DNA of 64,000 bases from Galaxea fascicularis (taxonomy: Eukaryota > Cnidaria > Anthozoa > Scleractinia > Euphylliidae), in NCBI GenBank assembly GCA_948470475.1, contig OX419346.1, forward strand, positions 7,119,184-7,183,183, read 5' to 3'. Made by a program: the position numbers and the translations under genes. Below, piece after piece: positions 10,552-23,559 of the stretch; position 1 is the first letter of the stretch, and every line of letters starts with the position of its first letter. The notes under the pieces are model-generated. The model searched no databases, was not told the DNA's origin, and worked only from the letters and a program-made list of their open reading frames with translations.

Positions 10552-13500
10552 CATAATGCCAACGAATCCTCAGGGAGCGCAAATGTGTTAGCTGCTGCAC
10601 GAAGGAGTTCTTGAGTTGATGCTGTCCCATCCACTTTAACAGGGCGCGAAAGAACCAACTGGACATTAACTGTGACGTCACGGCCAATGCCAAAAGGGAC
10701 CGGCGAGGGTGTTTGACGCAGCAGAAGTGGACTTTTTCTTGTAGGGGAAGGAAGGGGTTTATCAGGGGGCTTGTTCAGGGTCATATCCTGAGGAACTGGT
10801 GATCGGGTTTCGGCACGAGATGTTGGTAGTGACCTGTCCACAGGGGACTTCGTTTGAGACGTAGCTGTATCGTGAACCCCGTTTGATCGACCTGAAAGAT
10901 TTGGTAGAGTCGAGCTTTTTCCGGCACGAGATGTTGATAATGACTTTTCCATAGGGGTCTGGGGTGGAGACAATGAAGTGGAACGTAAAGGAGGGCTCTT
11001 TGATCCACCAGAACGATTCGGGAGAGCCAAGGTTTCTCGGAGATCAGACGGAGGAGTGATTCGCTTTAAAGAATTGCGACTCTCTTTCTTGCGTAAGTCT
11101 TTCATCAGCTCCTTTCTTTTAGTTGCCTAAAGATAAGAAAAACAAAAGCTATTTTACGACGTCAGGGCTTGTTTGGGTCCCACGTGAATTTGTTCTGGGC
11201 AGCTTTTGCTTACGGCAAAACTTGCTCGGATATGTTCCTCTTCGTGTTGTACACGATACTAGTGAACCAGCGTTAGCCCTCTAAATTTCTGTGGTTTCTT
11301 TATGTCGGACTATGGTAACACAGTAAACATAGTCATCAATTCACTTCGCTGATGTTATTTTTTTAAGTTGATGTTGGACTCTGTGCAACTTGTTAGTATG
11401 ATAGCGCAAAATTTAAAGTTAGTGCTCTCTCACTAAATAATGTACAACGTTACGCCCTATGTTCTCCCCTCAAATAGTACGGTGCCCATCTTTAGATAAG
11501 ACCTAAAATGTCAAAATTCACTGCGCATTTACCATTGTCTCCGAAGCAGCACACTGAGCACCTTTATGGGCATAAATTACCTGAAATGACGACAAAATAA
11601 AAATGTATGAACATCGCAAATTAAGTCATTTTTAAAACATTCAGGCGAATGTACGATTGTTCCTTAATGGAAATTTTCCGTGAGTGTCTGGTGGCATAGT
11701 ATTAATGGAAAGATGCCGTGAGTATATACAGTTAAATTTATAACTAGTGTGCGTGGAATATCACCTGATGTTTAGCCGATAAGGACATGGCTGCCCATAC
11801 TTAGCAAAATGTAATTTCGGTCGATTTCTATTTTTCTAAACTTCGTTTATCTTGAACTTAAAATTTGCAGTGCAATTTAAAGTGAATTATTATTTATACT
11901 CCAAACGAGATTTAATTCATTTTTTTCAGATTTTATCTCAACTTCTCAATCAGAGTCATTTAATCCTTGTCTAATTTATCATTTAAAACTGTCATGTTTG
12001 ATTCTATCCTTAAACGCCTACTCTTTCGTTTCTTATTAAGTTGGAAATTCTTTTAAATTCTATTTAAACTTACTGAATGAATCCAAAAACCGCGAACACT
12101 TTAATTTGATTTTGAAGGGTTCAGGAAATACCGACTTGTACTCCACTTGAGAAAGAATGAATAATGAAAACACACCAAGTGCTACTTATTCGTCTCTTAC
12201 ACGTGCAGATCCTAAGTGATTCTGATTCAGGTCCTCTATGGCTTTGCTCACTTCTCGTTTTTGCCGATAGACAACATGTGAAGGAACAGTGAGAGGTTCC
12301 ATTTCCTGTCCAGCCTGATAAAACAAACACGTGTGAGTGAACAGTCTTCTATACATGAGATAAACAGACCGAGAGTGAAACTTGAGGAGTAGCGACGGTT
12401 TCGTAGCCAATGGCTTCTGTATCTTTTAAAGGCTGGTCTTTCTTCATTGTTAGCAGACTACAAATCTAATTTTTTTTCTGGTTCTTCGGCTAAAGTACTA
12501 ACGGTGTGTTAATACTGCAAAAACATATTAAGCGTAACAAACTGGTCTGGGTCCTTGAAGATGCCTCCATTGTTAACGCCGAAACAGTTCTTTTCAGTCA
12601 ACAGAAAAAAATCAACGATCGTCAATACTCTTGCGGACCAACCTGCCAACACAACAGAATGTCTTCAATGATCTTGTGTCGTGGTTCAACCTTGGACTGA
12701 ATTGCCTTGAGAAAATCGGCCTTGGCTGCTTCTATGTGACCCAACCGAGTGTGAGCGATGCCTCTGTTGGCAAGAATCTGAGCCGTAAAAAGACGAATAA
12801 AAGTACATCTAAGGGTCAATAAAAACGCATTCTAACTCCACCAATCCCCTCAGGACAACTCGAGATTGCAAGACATGAGATCATTCTACTTTCGTTTCCT
12901 GCAAGTTATCTGAGTTGAGATCGTCTGAAATATTTACTGTTAGTCTGATAAAGATAAGAACCAATCGTGCTAAACAATCTTCAGGCTGAGATCGACTGAA
13001 AGTGCACGTTTGCATTAACACGCGCTCCCTTATTCCCTTACTCTGGTAATTATAACTTATTTGTCATGCATGGATTAATGAACACTCATAATTATAAGCA
13101 CTGAACCTGCTTAACATCCTAAGACTCTTGTTCTCCCAGGAAAATCATTACTAATAAAACTTTGATAAAAGTATACTACAGTTAAACGTTTTTACGCTAT
13201 GCTTTGCAGAAGCATGAGAAAATAGACAATTAATGAAAGAACCACATTGGAAGAGAACCAAAAAACGTTTTTAATAGCTACATTGATCAACAGAGAATTA
13301 GGGTTGTTATTTAAGATTTACTTTTATTTCTGTCCTGAGTTTAAAAAAAAACACACTCGCAAATTTTTCACTCAAACACACTAGCTACGCCACAACTTCT
13401 TTGTGCTAGCACTTTGTTAGGTTAAAATTAATAGCACCCCATCCCTTAAGTTACCCTTCTTGTTTTAACCAATCATCGCTTCCGTTAGAACCGACACTTG

Positions 13501-15193
13501 GCAACAGCAGTGCATCAAATTCAGATTATTAGGGAAGGGCAGAGTGTCAAAAAAGGGCAATGCCCTTGCTTAATGCCTACAATTTACAGGTATGTCCTCT
13601 CCAAATAGGACAGATTTACTTTATATTTTCATAAGTTTTTAAGGTTAGGTGTTTTAATTTAGGGGGTTCGATCGAACTCAGTGAGTCATTTTCCTTCTTT
13701 TTCCTGTCTTTAGGTTTCATCTTCACTTCATTTTGGTGCTGGCACGATAAATAGCATAGATATCCGTTTTACAGCCCAGTTTTGTCCTATCAATTCAAAT
13801 ATTTCCTCAGCATTTCCAACCTGTACTTGCGGAGATTGAGAAACATTTACCTGTTCAAAGCTAAATTCACATTCGCCAGCATGTAGTAACCAACTGAAGA
13901 CATCTGGTCTTTCTCCACACATGCCTCAAAACACTAAACGGAACGAGAAGAGTTAAATCATGCCTCAAGCACTTCATGAAGGCTAACGCTGTCCTGAGAT
14001 CATTGATGTCAGTCTGTGTGACTGTAGATTAGCTATGGCAAAAGTACTCATAAGTAACAACAGCGTTTTCCTGTTCAAAAGATGATTAATTCCGTTAATT
14101 TGTTTAGCTTAAGTAGACGAGTTGGAAACAGTCTTTGTGATATTCGTTATAATTCGTCAGTTTTATCCGGATTAACAAATAGCCTTTTGCAGCACCACTG
14201 AAATATTTTGGTAAGATCGTCGTTCAAGGCAGCAATAGACGTGGTTAATTCAGCAGGTGGAAAGGAAAGATATAACTTACGGTCATCAATGTCAGAGGTA
14301 GATATGCATCGCTTAGGAACAGAAAGGAGATCCTTATCGTAAATGGTAAACAAAACGGAACCCAAAATAGAGCCTTAAGCTTGCAGGACGCCAAATTTAG
14401 TGGTAGAATTTTAGAAACTGCATTACCTATTCGAACGCACTGATGTCGGTCGGAAAGGGAACTCTGGAACCAATCACAATATATTATAATTATACTTTTT
14501 TTTTATTAGGAAAGTCTTAATAAAATCGTACGCTCACCTAAGTTATGCACACTTTCAGCGCATATAAAAATCTCGTATCCTAATTCGTATGGGCAATCAA
14601 AACAACCCTCCTCCAGATTTAGCAGTCCTACCACGGACAACGTAGATAGCCTTAGAAATCAAATTCCTTCATAAGTAAAACAAATATTTCAGGAAAACAT
14701 CACCGCAAAGCTTCCATGTTGTTTGATTTTCAGACCTATTTAACGATTCAACGAACATATTCTTCTTCCAGCTTAAAAATGGACCAATCAGTTAATTAAG
14801 TTGGCTCAAAATATTTAATCTAAAGCAGTCGGACCGGCTTCACTTACGGTTGCGTCAAGAGACTTAGAACTCCCTTGAAACGAATGAAAGACACCAGGGA
14901 AGTTCAGTTTATTTTATATTCGATTTCTTTCCAAATATGAGAAGGCAGTTCACTAGTTTTCACCCGCCGTCTATCAAACTTTTGATTACCTGGGCAGCCT
15001 GATCGAGTTTCCTGAGCGCAAAATACATCTGGCCAATGTTAAACAGATTTTTTCCAGAGGTGATTGCGAGATGGCAAGTTTGCCCTTGCAGAGCGATGAA
15101 CTTTGTGACAGCGTCTTGAAAATTCCCGCTCTCCGCTAAAGAGGCGCCGTCATTCCAAATTGCCGATGTTTCAATCACAGACATATCTGCCAT
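10552..15193 (-). pseudogene. NCF2: p67phox-like (NCF2-like) gene A1, lacking exon 3
   Basis: Exons, minus strand: 1 at 15,193-14,990 (68 codons, MADMSVIETS, TPR 1); 2 at 13,924-13,851 (74 nt, KDQMSSVGYY); 4 at 12,777-12,643 (45 codons, [14 protein letters not shown] and KVEPRH); 5 at 12,314-12,201 (38 codons, [17 protein letters not shown]); 6 at 11,580-11,533 (16 codons); 7 at 11,126-10,552 (575 nt, Ser/Pro-rich linker then the start of PB1). All have AG/GT borders. The KVEPRH and EPLTVP blocks match the human p67phox segments after its TPRs. Exon 3, present in B1, A2 and B2, is missing here through a deletion between 13,679 and 13,680. Splicing exon 2 to 4 shifts the frame; 1 to 4 would be in frame but lacks half of the TPR domain. 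Confidence 0.85.
14147..14480 (-). pseudogene. LINE reverse-transcriptase fragment in A1 intron 1
   Basis: Fragments resembling WFQSSLSDRHQCVRIGN, GSVLFTIYDKDLL and STSDIDDRKLYLSFPPAEL, ending NPDKT, are the central and post-catalytic part of a non-LTR retrotransposon RT. The usual F/YADD or YVDD motif has become DIDD, and the N-terminal part is in other frames. It is a small dead fragment in the intron between exons 1 and 2. Confidence 0.75.
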
Positions 15194-15219
15194 TTTGAGA
15201 CCAGTAAGACTGATTCGCG

Positions 15220-18200
15220 CATCGACAAACCGGAGGTTATTGAGAAGGAACACGTAACCTCCTTTTATTTTATACAGTCATGTCCTGATGCCGCCAAAGG
15301 TAGTTGTGCATTCCCGTCATTCAGGTAATCAGACAGACAAGTGCTTTGTTTCACTTGATCATCCACGCTTCAATGCCACTTCATCATTCCCTTCCTGAGA
15401 TCAAAATACTCGGCTTAATTTTGAAAAACAGATACTGCGGAATCTTATGAAATTGCGTATGGTTTAATGCAATGATTCATTTACAGCATGTGTGCAAGAA
15501 ACAGCATGGCGCGCTTGAATGCTACAATGTTCGATTTGGCCTCCCACAGCCTGCGTAAGCTCAAAAACATTACAATTACCTTGGGCAATCACGTGAGTAG
15601 ATATAAAAGGCGCAAGGTACAGATCATAGTTTGAACCGATTACATCAGTGTAGCCGTCGCCCAGAGCGGTAAATTGCACCAGAGCAAAGTCACGTATCGT
15701 TTTTAATTTACCTCTAGTTGGTCCTTTTGTCGCTTAAGTTAAAGCTACTCTATCAGTGTAATAATGATACAGCTCAAGCATGCGATATTACACCACACGT
15801 GCAGTACTTTTATTCAAATTCAATTCCTTTTGAAAAAGCTTTAAAGATTGTCAGACCGAGACCGTAAGCACAATCAATTTGACAGGAGAAAAACGTATGA
15901 CATTCCAAACAACAGGACTGTCCCCGAACAATCAAGATGCAAATCAGAGAATCGGCATGCCTTTGAAAGCTGGAGCAGTACCTTTTGTTTAAGAAAACAG
16001 TGCAGCAAGCCAATTACGTCAAAAGCTTTTGTAGTTTTGAGGTTGACATCTAATTATGACGTTTTGCGAGTTAGTAGCCTCCAAACAAACGGCTGTAGAT
16101 AGGGGCATTATGATTTTTGGCTTTTTCCTTAAATCGGTTTTTCGGTTTTTGTGCCAAGACTTTCAGTTTTTCGGTTTTGGTATCCGATGTGGTTTTTGTT
16201 TTTTCCTGTTTTGTCCTGTTTGCGGTTTTTGGTTCTAGCCGAATGTTTTGACGTTTTGCAGTTTTGTGGTTTCTAATAAACCCCAATGGCCCCGTCGTTG
16301 TAACTTCCTCGATTTAACTCCGATTCAAAACAAAACTGAGTGTACTAAACACACGGGACAACAATCAGTTTTTTCATCTGTCGCTGCAAACACAGAGATC
16401 ATTCAAGAGACCTTCACTGATTCACGTTTGACTGATAGAGCAATTCAAAGCAGTAACGTTTCAGTTATTTTCTCACTATGATATTTGACCGACTTAAAAG
16501 AAAATTAAAGGGGCACTGTCATGAGGTTTTCGGAGTTTTGGTCCACACTAACCTGACATAAGCTGTAAAGAATTTAACCCATGTATCATCATGTAACATC
16601 ATCTCTAAACGTCTTAGCGAAGAATTAGCCTTAATTGGCAAAGAAAATACAAACCACGGCCAGTAATATCGCTTTTTGAAAGACGCATATGTAACAACCG
16701 CCAGTCTTCTCTAGATAAATGCCATTTAATAACAGAGCACTTTGCGGACTACATCTCACAGCGTGGCATTGTAAGGCGATGCTTATGCTCATGTGCTTGT
16801 CGACAGTTTCAGCAGATATACCAATTGTTAATAAAAATGGGTCATTATTTCAAGGTTTCCTATCATACAAATCCAGACTTTACTGAATTGTTCAACGAAA
16901 TGCTTAAATCCGTGACCGTGTCCCGGGGCAACAGTCAATCAGAAATCACTGTAGGGTACAGACATCCTTCAAGTGTTCTTTACGCTTGATTCTGAATAAG
17001 GCTAAACGCGAAACGTTCGTCCTTACGTATTACGTACGTATTTCTACGTATTTTTTTTACTTATGATTACGTATGTTAGGTACGTGACTGCATTACCAAA
17101 CTGAAAACTTGCTTCTTGTCGCGTAGTCTGACAACATTCCACAGGTTACCCTTCAAGTCTTTCTCATTACCACAGCTTTAGCTTTCTAAGGTGGGAAATA
17201 ATTCAGTTCCTCTTTCTTATAACCGTAACTCACCCTTCTATGGTGGAAACTAATTTCGTTACATGCTAAGCTATCCTCTTTTTTTGCTTATAAACACTAC
17301 ACTTAATGGATGGTTTCTTCATCTGGTCTTAAGGGGACTACGTCGTAGTTTAGTGGTCTAAAAGGGGCTTAACCCACCCCTGCTCTTGGGAACAGAGCAA
17401 CAGCCACAACATAGCGATTCACTGATAAATACATAAGATATGTATGATAGATGGTAGACGTGCTAAAATGGTAGACCGTCAGAAAATAAAACGGAAGACA
17501 TTTAACACTCCTCAGCGTGATCCTTTTCCCACTGTTTTCGCTTGGTATTTATTACAAAAGAAAAGCTGTTTTGATTGGGAGAGTCTCAATAATTTTGCAA
17601 GTGGTTGTAGCTGCCCCTATTTATGTATGCGGGGAATCCTGCAAAATGAAACTTCATTGATTGCTGACACCGCAATACAAAGATAGAGGGGTTTTTGACT
17701 TAAAATGAACTACGATAAGCATGCTGCGCCGGAACACGAAGTAGACTTTGAGCGTTGTGATCTTAAGCAAATTCTAACTTCACTAAAGGTATAAGTATTT
17801 CTAAACCTATTACACTTTTGTTGCCAACTTTTAATACCAATCACTTTGAATGTTTAATTTTTAGTCTCATGGCCAAAGTTTTTACCTCACAGTGTTGAAT
17901 TTGATCCATTGCAGTACGCATCATTTTAACCTTCGGATGATTTTTGAGCGAAAAAAAAAATCGTGACGTAACTGAAAAATTTATTTTAAGTGACAGCCAC
18001 AATGGTTTTTACTACTGACAACCACGCATTATAATTTAACAATAAAAGAAAATGATTACGCTATTAAGCATGCAGAATTGTTTTAATGCGAAGGTGCCAA
18101 AAAGGCTCAAAGTCTGTACGAGCAACTGAACTAGATGGAGCCCAACAAAAAAATTACCACTGAATAAAATGAAATTCCAGTGGGAAGTGCCTTACTGAAA

Positions 18201-18960
18201 AAGACGACGATATGTTGTCACGTAGAGTGATCATGAGCCTCTAGGCTAGCAATTGCACCGTAAGTTATGAAACGGTAATGTGAAATAAAAATAATATACA
18301 AATTAAACTACACACAGTAGCCGGACACTTAAAATAACTTTAAATAGGCTTTACTAGTTTGGTGACCGCCATTATTTCATTAAAAGTTTAAATAGTCCGA
18401 AAAATTGAACTATAACCAGTCAGAAAAAAGGCCTTTCTTGCTTAACTTCTGCGACAAAAATATGACTATCTCTGAATACTGGAAATATTCCACATTCAAA
18501 TCACTACTTCATGCTTTCTATGGAGACTACCCTAAGGATGTACCCTTGACCAACGACTACAAACAGATAGCTTTGAGTTCATATTATACTATCCCACGCA
18601 GCAATCCGTGTTCACACTCACATCGTACTGGCCACATCTCCCTATCTTTCAATGGCATTTCCTTATACAATCGCCTGTTCACATTAACGCTTGGGACAAT
18701 AAAGCCTAACCGTCGCAATCTGTGCCCTCTCTCTGAGCTATAGCATTAGAGCGAATATCTTATTTGAAATATCGAACAGGTTCCATTGGTTTTATTTTAA
18801 TATCAGTAAAACTGTTTCTTTGCTGCCCTCTGGTGAATTCAGAATTCCTTCCAGATCCTTCTCCTGAAGTGCTAACAGCTGGTCATTTCTCTTGCAGCTG
18901 TTAATTTAAAGGCACAAAAAACATTGTCAGCTAAAAGGAGCTAATTCGGGTTTCAATTGA
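15220..18960. other. Intergenic region between A1 exon 1 and B1 exon 7
   Basis: Presumed promoter side of A1. Low-complexity TTTTCGG-rich sequence occurs at 16,120-16,240 and ACGTA-rich sequence near 17,030. Parts at 15,770-16,050, 17,300-17,360, 17,650-17,770 and 18,085-18,130 recur, diverged, at 32,316-35,060. I looked here for the missing 3' exons of B1 (rest of PB1, SH3) and found none I can support. The minus-strand frame at 15,464-15,679 is open, but has no recognisable domain. Confidence 0.55.
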
Positions 18961-18972
18961 AAAGGTTCTTAC

Positions 18973-21900
18973 CATAATGCCAACGAATCCTCAGGGAGCG
19001 CAAATGTGTTAGCTGCTGCACGAAGGAGTTCTTGAGTTGATGCTGTCCCATCCACTTTAACAGGGCGCGAAAGAACTAACTGGACATTAACTGTGACGTC
19101 ACGGCCAATGCTAAATGGGACCGGCGAGGGTATTTGACGCAGCGGAAGTGGACTTTTTCTTGTAGGGGAGGGAAGGGGTTTATCAGGGGGCTTGCTCAGC
19201 GTTATATCCTGAGGAACTGGCGAGCGGTTTTGGGTACGAGATGTTGGTAGTGACCTGTCCACAGGGGACTGGGGTGGGGACAAAGTAGGTGTATCGTGAG
19301 GACTCTTTGGTCTACCTAAAAGATTTGGGAGAGTCGAGCTTTTTCCGGCGCGAGATGTCAGTGATGACCTTACCTTAGGGGACTGTGGCGGAGACAAAGT
19401 AGAAGGTAAAAGAGGACTCTTTGATCTACCAGATTGATTTGGGAGAGTAGAGCTTTTTCGGAGATCTGACGGAGGGGTGATTCGCTTTAAAGAACTGCGA
19501 CTCTCTTTCCTGCGTAAGTCTTTCAACAGCTCCTTTCTTTTAGCTGCCTAAAGATTAAAAAGAAGAAAAGTGACTTTAAGATGTATCATAGGTCTTGCTC
19601 ACGGTCCGCCGTGGATTTGAGCCGGGGAACTTTTTTCTGCTCGGCAAAACTGAATACCCGGAGACTGTCGTGTGGTACGCGAAACTGTCGCGAAGTAACA
19701 TTAGCCTACTAAAATCCTTTGGTTTTCCCTTGTTTGAGTAATTGACAACACGTAGTGAGCGGACGTAGCGATCAATAAAAAGTTCATTTTGCTGACTTAT
19801 GTCTTTGTGCAGATGGAGGCTGAGCCCATTTGCGTGATAAATCGGCAAGGTAGCGGGTCTAAAAGCATCTCCTTGTAGTTATCAAAGTCAGGCATTTTCT
19901 GTTAGTAATGTCTGGTCTATTTAGGTTTGTAGTGACAGTGGTGCCAATTAGTGCATGTTTATTCATGAGCTGAGAGAATATATAAGATGTTGATTCACGT
20001 GCTACTGCAGCAGTTTTGAATGTAGCTACAGTTTTGACTATAGCAGTTTTGAGTGTCATATTGTTGCGTCGTTTCTACGAGCCGTTATTCCGTCGAGCTC
20101 GACGTGTGTTTTACAACTTTTATTTGCCACAGTTTTGTAAGTATCCGTTTCATCTTTTTGTCATTATTTCGGTTTATTTGTTGTTCAGTAGCGTCGTTCT
20201 GTGTAGTCCATAACATTGTAATTATTTTTTAATTTCAGTTGAATCACATACACTAGCGTCTCGAATAAAAGTGCATTCAAACTGTGGCGTTTGATTCCTG
20301 TTTTGGCGGCCGTTACGGCCTTGTTCGGCCACAAGGTTTATCGGTGCGTATTTTATGGATTTAATTTTGAACCCGGCAACTAAGTATCCCTCATCATGGT
20401 TAGCACTCATATGAAAGAAAGCTTTGCAATTATTTGAATATAGGCAGACAACGCCAATTGCTCTCTCCATATTAATATGGAATCGAAAAAAAAATTAAAA
20501 AATAGAAATAAATTATGGTTTTATACAAAAAAAAATATGGAATTGAAGACAAGTCGGTTGACCTAACAGGAAAGGTTTACATATTGGAAAGTAGCACACA
20601 CAATTCTTAATGTATCTGAGATGGTTTATGATGGCTCAGGGGCCTGTTCCAAAGCAATTTCAATTTTAATGGTTTATCACAGGAAACGACCGTTAATAAG
20701 TCAGGCTTTGTGCCATTTTCAGCGTATAAGCGCGAAATCGCTCTTTTTTTTCTTCCCTCAAATAACGCCGTGACTATTTTTAGAACTAATATTAACTAAA
20801 GTGCCAGAATTCATTTATACCATCGCCTCCCAAGCAGGACTCCGGGCAGCTTCATGGACAAAAATTATCTGAAATGATGAAAAGACAAAATGTAAGAAGA
20901 TTGCTAACGGCATTAAGACCTCAAGGAGAATGTACGATTGTTCAGTGTTGTATCGAAATATGCCATAAGCCGAGTATTGGAAGAGTAACCAGTCTTCTGG
21001 GAATTTAATTATAATTTTATGCGAAATATACCTTTTTTTTTCAAAACACCAATATTTGCTGGTGACGTGAGCGAACACCCTCTGTAGTAAAAGTTATCAA
21101 ACGAGTGTACGTGGGTATCTGGCGTCGAGTGGAATATCACCTGATATTCAGTCGTCAAGGGCGCAGGCCAGCGGACATTCCGAGAAAATGAGCTAGATGA
21201 TTCTTTTTGCTGTTCACGGCTAAATCGTCACCAAAACTAAATGAAGTTGTAGTTGTTGTGAGAGGGAGGGAAGACGTGGTTTAGTCAACACTTTCACTCG
21301 CAAAAAGGAAAGTAAATAAACTACAGATGTCTCATCTCAATCTCATAACGTTTGTTTCGCCTATCGACAATCGTATCAAATCCCAGCAGTGTATGTACGC
21401 AAGACGCTTTTCACATGGACTTAGGTTTACAGCCGAAACAGCTCCTCTCCTGTAGCTCAGTGGTTGAGCTTCCGAACTAGTCCTCGAAGGGTCATACGTT
21501 CGACTCCTGTCGGGAGAACTTGGAATTATTTTTTCCGAGTGCGCCCGAGAGTGCTGATTAATAATCACGTCACTGTCAATGAGGGGAGAAAGAGGTAAGG
21601 GGGGGGGGGGAGATGGTTTGGAATAAGGGCTAACTAAATGCCGATTTACCCTCCAGAAAGAAACAATGAATACTGAAAAACACATGCAGTTACCGTTACT
21701 TCGTCTCTCACCTCGGCACTTCCTAAGTAATCCCGATTTTCCTTCACGGCGTTGCGCACTTCACGTTTTTGTTGATAGACAACATGTGAGGGTACAGTCA
21801 AAGGTTCCATATCCTGCCCAGCCTGATAAAACAAACAGCATGAGGCAAAAAGCGAAACAAACAATAAAAATTTGAAGCATGTGGGATGTGGCTTAGAGTG

Positions 21901-23462
21901 ACATGTAAAGTGTTCTTGTCAGCCTAAGCCACAGTACATCCCCGGCACAAGCTTGTCACATTTCATTGCGTTTTTTATTCGTGTGCGTTCTTGAGCCCAA
22001 GTATTAGCTATGCCATGTTGATGAGGCCTAACAAGGTCCAAACAACCGTCCATGGCTGCATATGCTCGGGCTTAAATGTCATTTCAGTTGGTGGATTTAA
22101 ATCTGAGGTAATGACAGCTACAGCTGTACCATGTGGCCATGGTGCCCAATGGGTGGCTTTCAGCTCACCAAGGACACATCAATTTGTGAGGTAAAAAAAA
22201 AAGAAAACAATCCAACGTGTGAGACTTAAGGAATAGCAACGGGTTCATAGCCAACTGTTTCTAAAGAATAGTCTTTCTTGTTGACGGGCTTCCAAACTAA
22301 AACAATTTCTTTTTTTCTGGTTATGCCGCTATAATAACTAATGGTTTCTTGATATTGCAGTGACACAAATATTACTGGGTGAAGTGAAACCAACTGGTTT
22401 GTCTCCCTAAGACTGATGCTTCCATCATTAACGAAACTAAGCTATCCCCCTGCAATAAAAAGAAAAGAAAACAAGCGACCGTCAATCATGCTCAGGGTCT
22501 CTTGCAAACCAACCTGCCAACACAAAAGAAAATCTTCAATCCTCTTGTGCCGTGGTTCAACCTTGGACTGAATCGCCTTAAGAAAATCAGCCTTGGCTGT
22601 TTCTATGTGGCCTAACCGAGTGTGAGCGATGGCTCTGTTGGCCAGAATCTGCGGCGAAAAGAAACAAGGCACACATGACGGGCAGTTAAAAACTAAAGGC
22701 CTCCTGATTCAAAGTCTAACTCCACCAACCACTCCAGACAATCGTGATCACAAAGTCAAGTGATTTACCAGATTTGGTTTTCCGTTAGTTTTCTGTATCG
22801 TAGACTGCATAACAGTCGTACTTTTGCGTTGGTCGAAATGCGAGCTCTCGTTCACAAAACGAAAAAAAAAAAAAAAAAAAGAGAATTCGTGCATTTACAA
22901 AACGAAAATAAAAACCCTCTGTTTTGCAGTCTATCTGTATCGAGATCTTCTGAAAGATCTATTGTTGTATATCACATGGATGACGCAAAACTCTTAGGGG
23001 AAATATTAAGGTAAGAACAAATGCTAAACACTAACGGGACTGATATCGACCGACAGTTTCACCTTATTGCACAATACCAATTTACTCTGGGAACGTATTT
23101 GTCACAGGCATCTTCCGAAATCATCTGACAAAAAGGGATCTTTATTTTTGGGATTGTTTTGGTGCTTTTAGATTGTTTATCCCGTGAAGGGATATCTAGC
23201 CATTACAACAGATTTATATTCGATTTATCTATTTGACCGGAAACATAGGGATAAACTGTTGTTTATTTACCTCACACGAGTATAGTCGATATGTCAAACC
23301 CAGTGGTTGATAATTAATGACCTTATTTTTACGCATCCACAAATAGGCGTTATTAAAGTTTTGCAAGGCTTTCTCGTTCCTAAGGAAAGAACATAAATGG
23401 TATTTATATGTGTTCTTTTAAAGTTAATAACTGAAGTAGTAGTTGGTAATAGTAGTAGTAGT

Positions 23463-23494
<32 letters not shown>

Positions 23495-23512
23495 TAGCAG
23501 TAGTAGTAGTAA

Positions 23513-23559
<47 letters not shown>

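Noticed and set aside
13728..13922. 64-aa minus-strand frame as an independent gene
   Set aside because: It overlaps A1 exon 2 in the wrong frame and reads through its splice donor.
15464..15679. 71-aa minus-strand frame, also at 56,283-56,498
   Set aside because: Considered as a downstream exon of B1, but it shows no PB1 or SH3 pattern and no convincing acceptor.
17705..17790. Plus-strand frame starting MNYDKHAAPEHEV with a possible GT donor
   Set aside because: The diverged copy near 34,830 does not keep the frame, and no partner exon was seen.
18405..18743. 112-aa plus-strand frame conserved at 59,253-59,558
   Set aside because: It lies in the 3' flank of B genes; the homologous A flank (about 9,640-9,960) is broken by stops, and no domain is visible.
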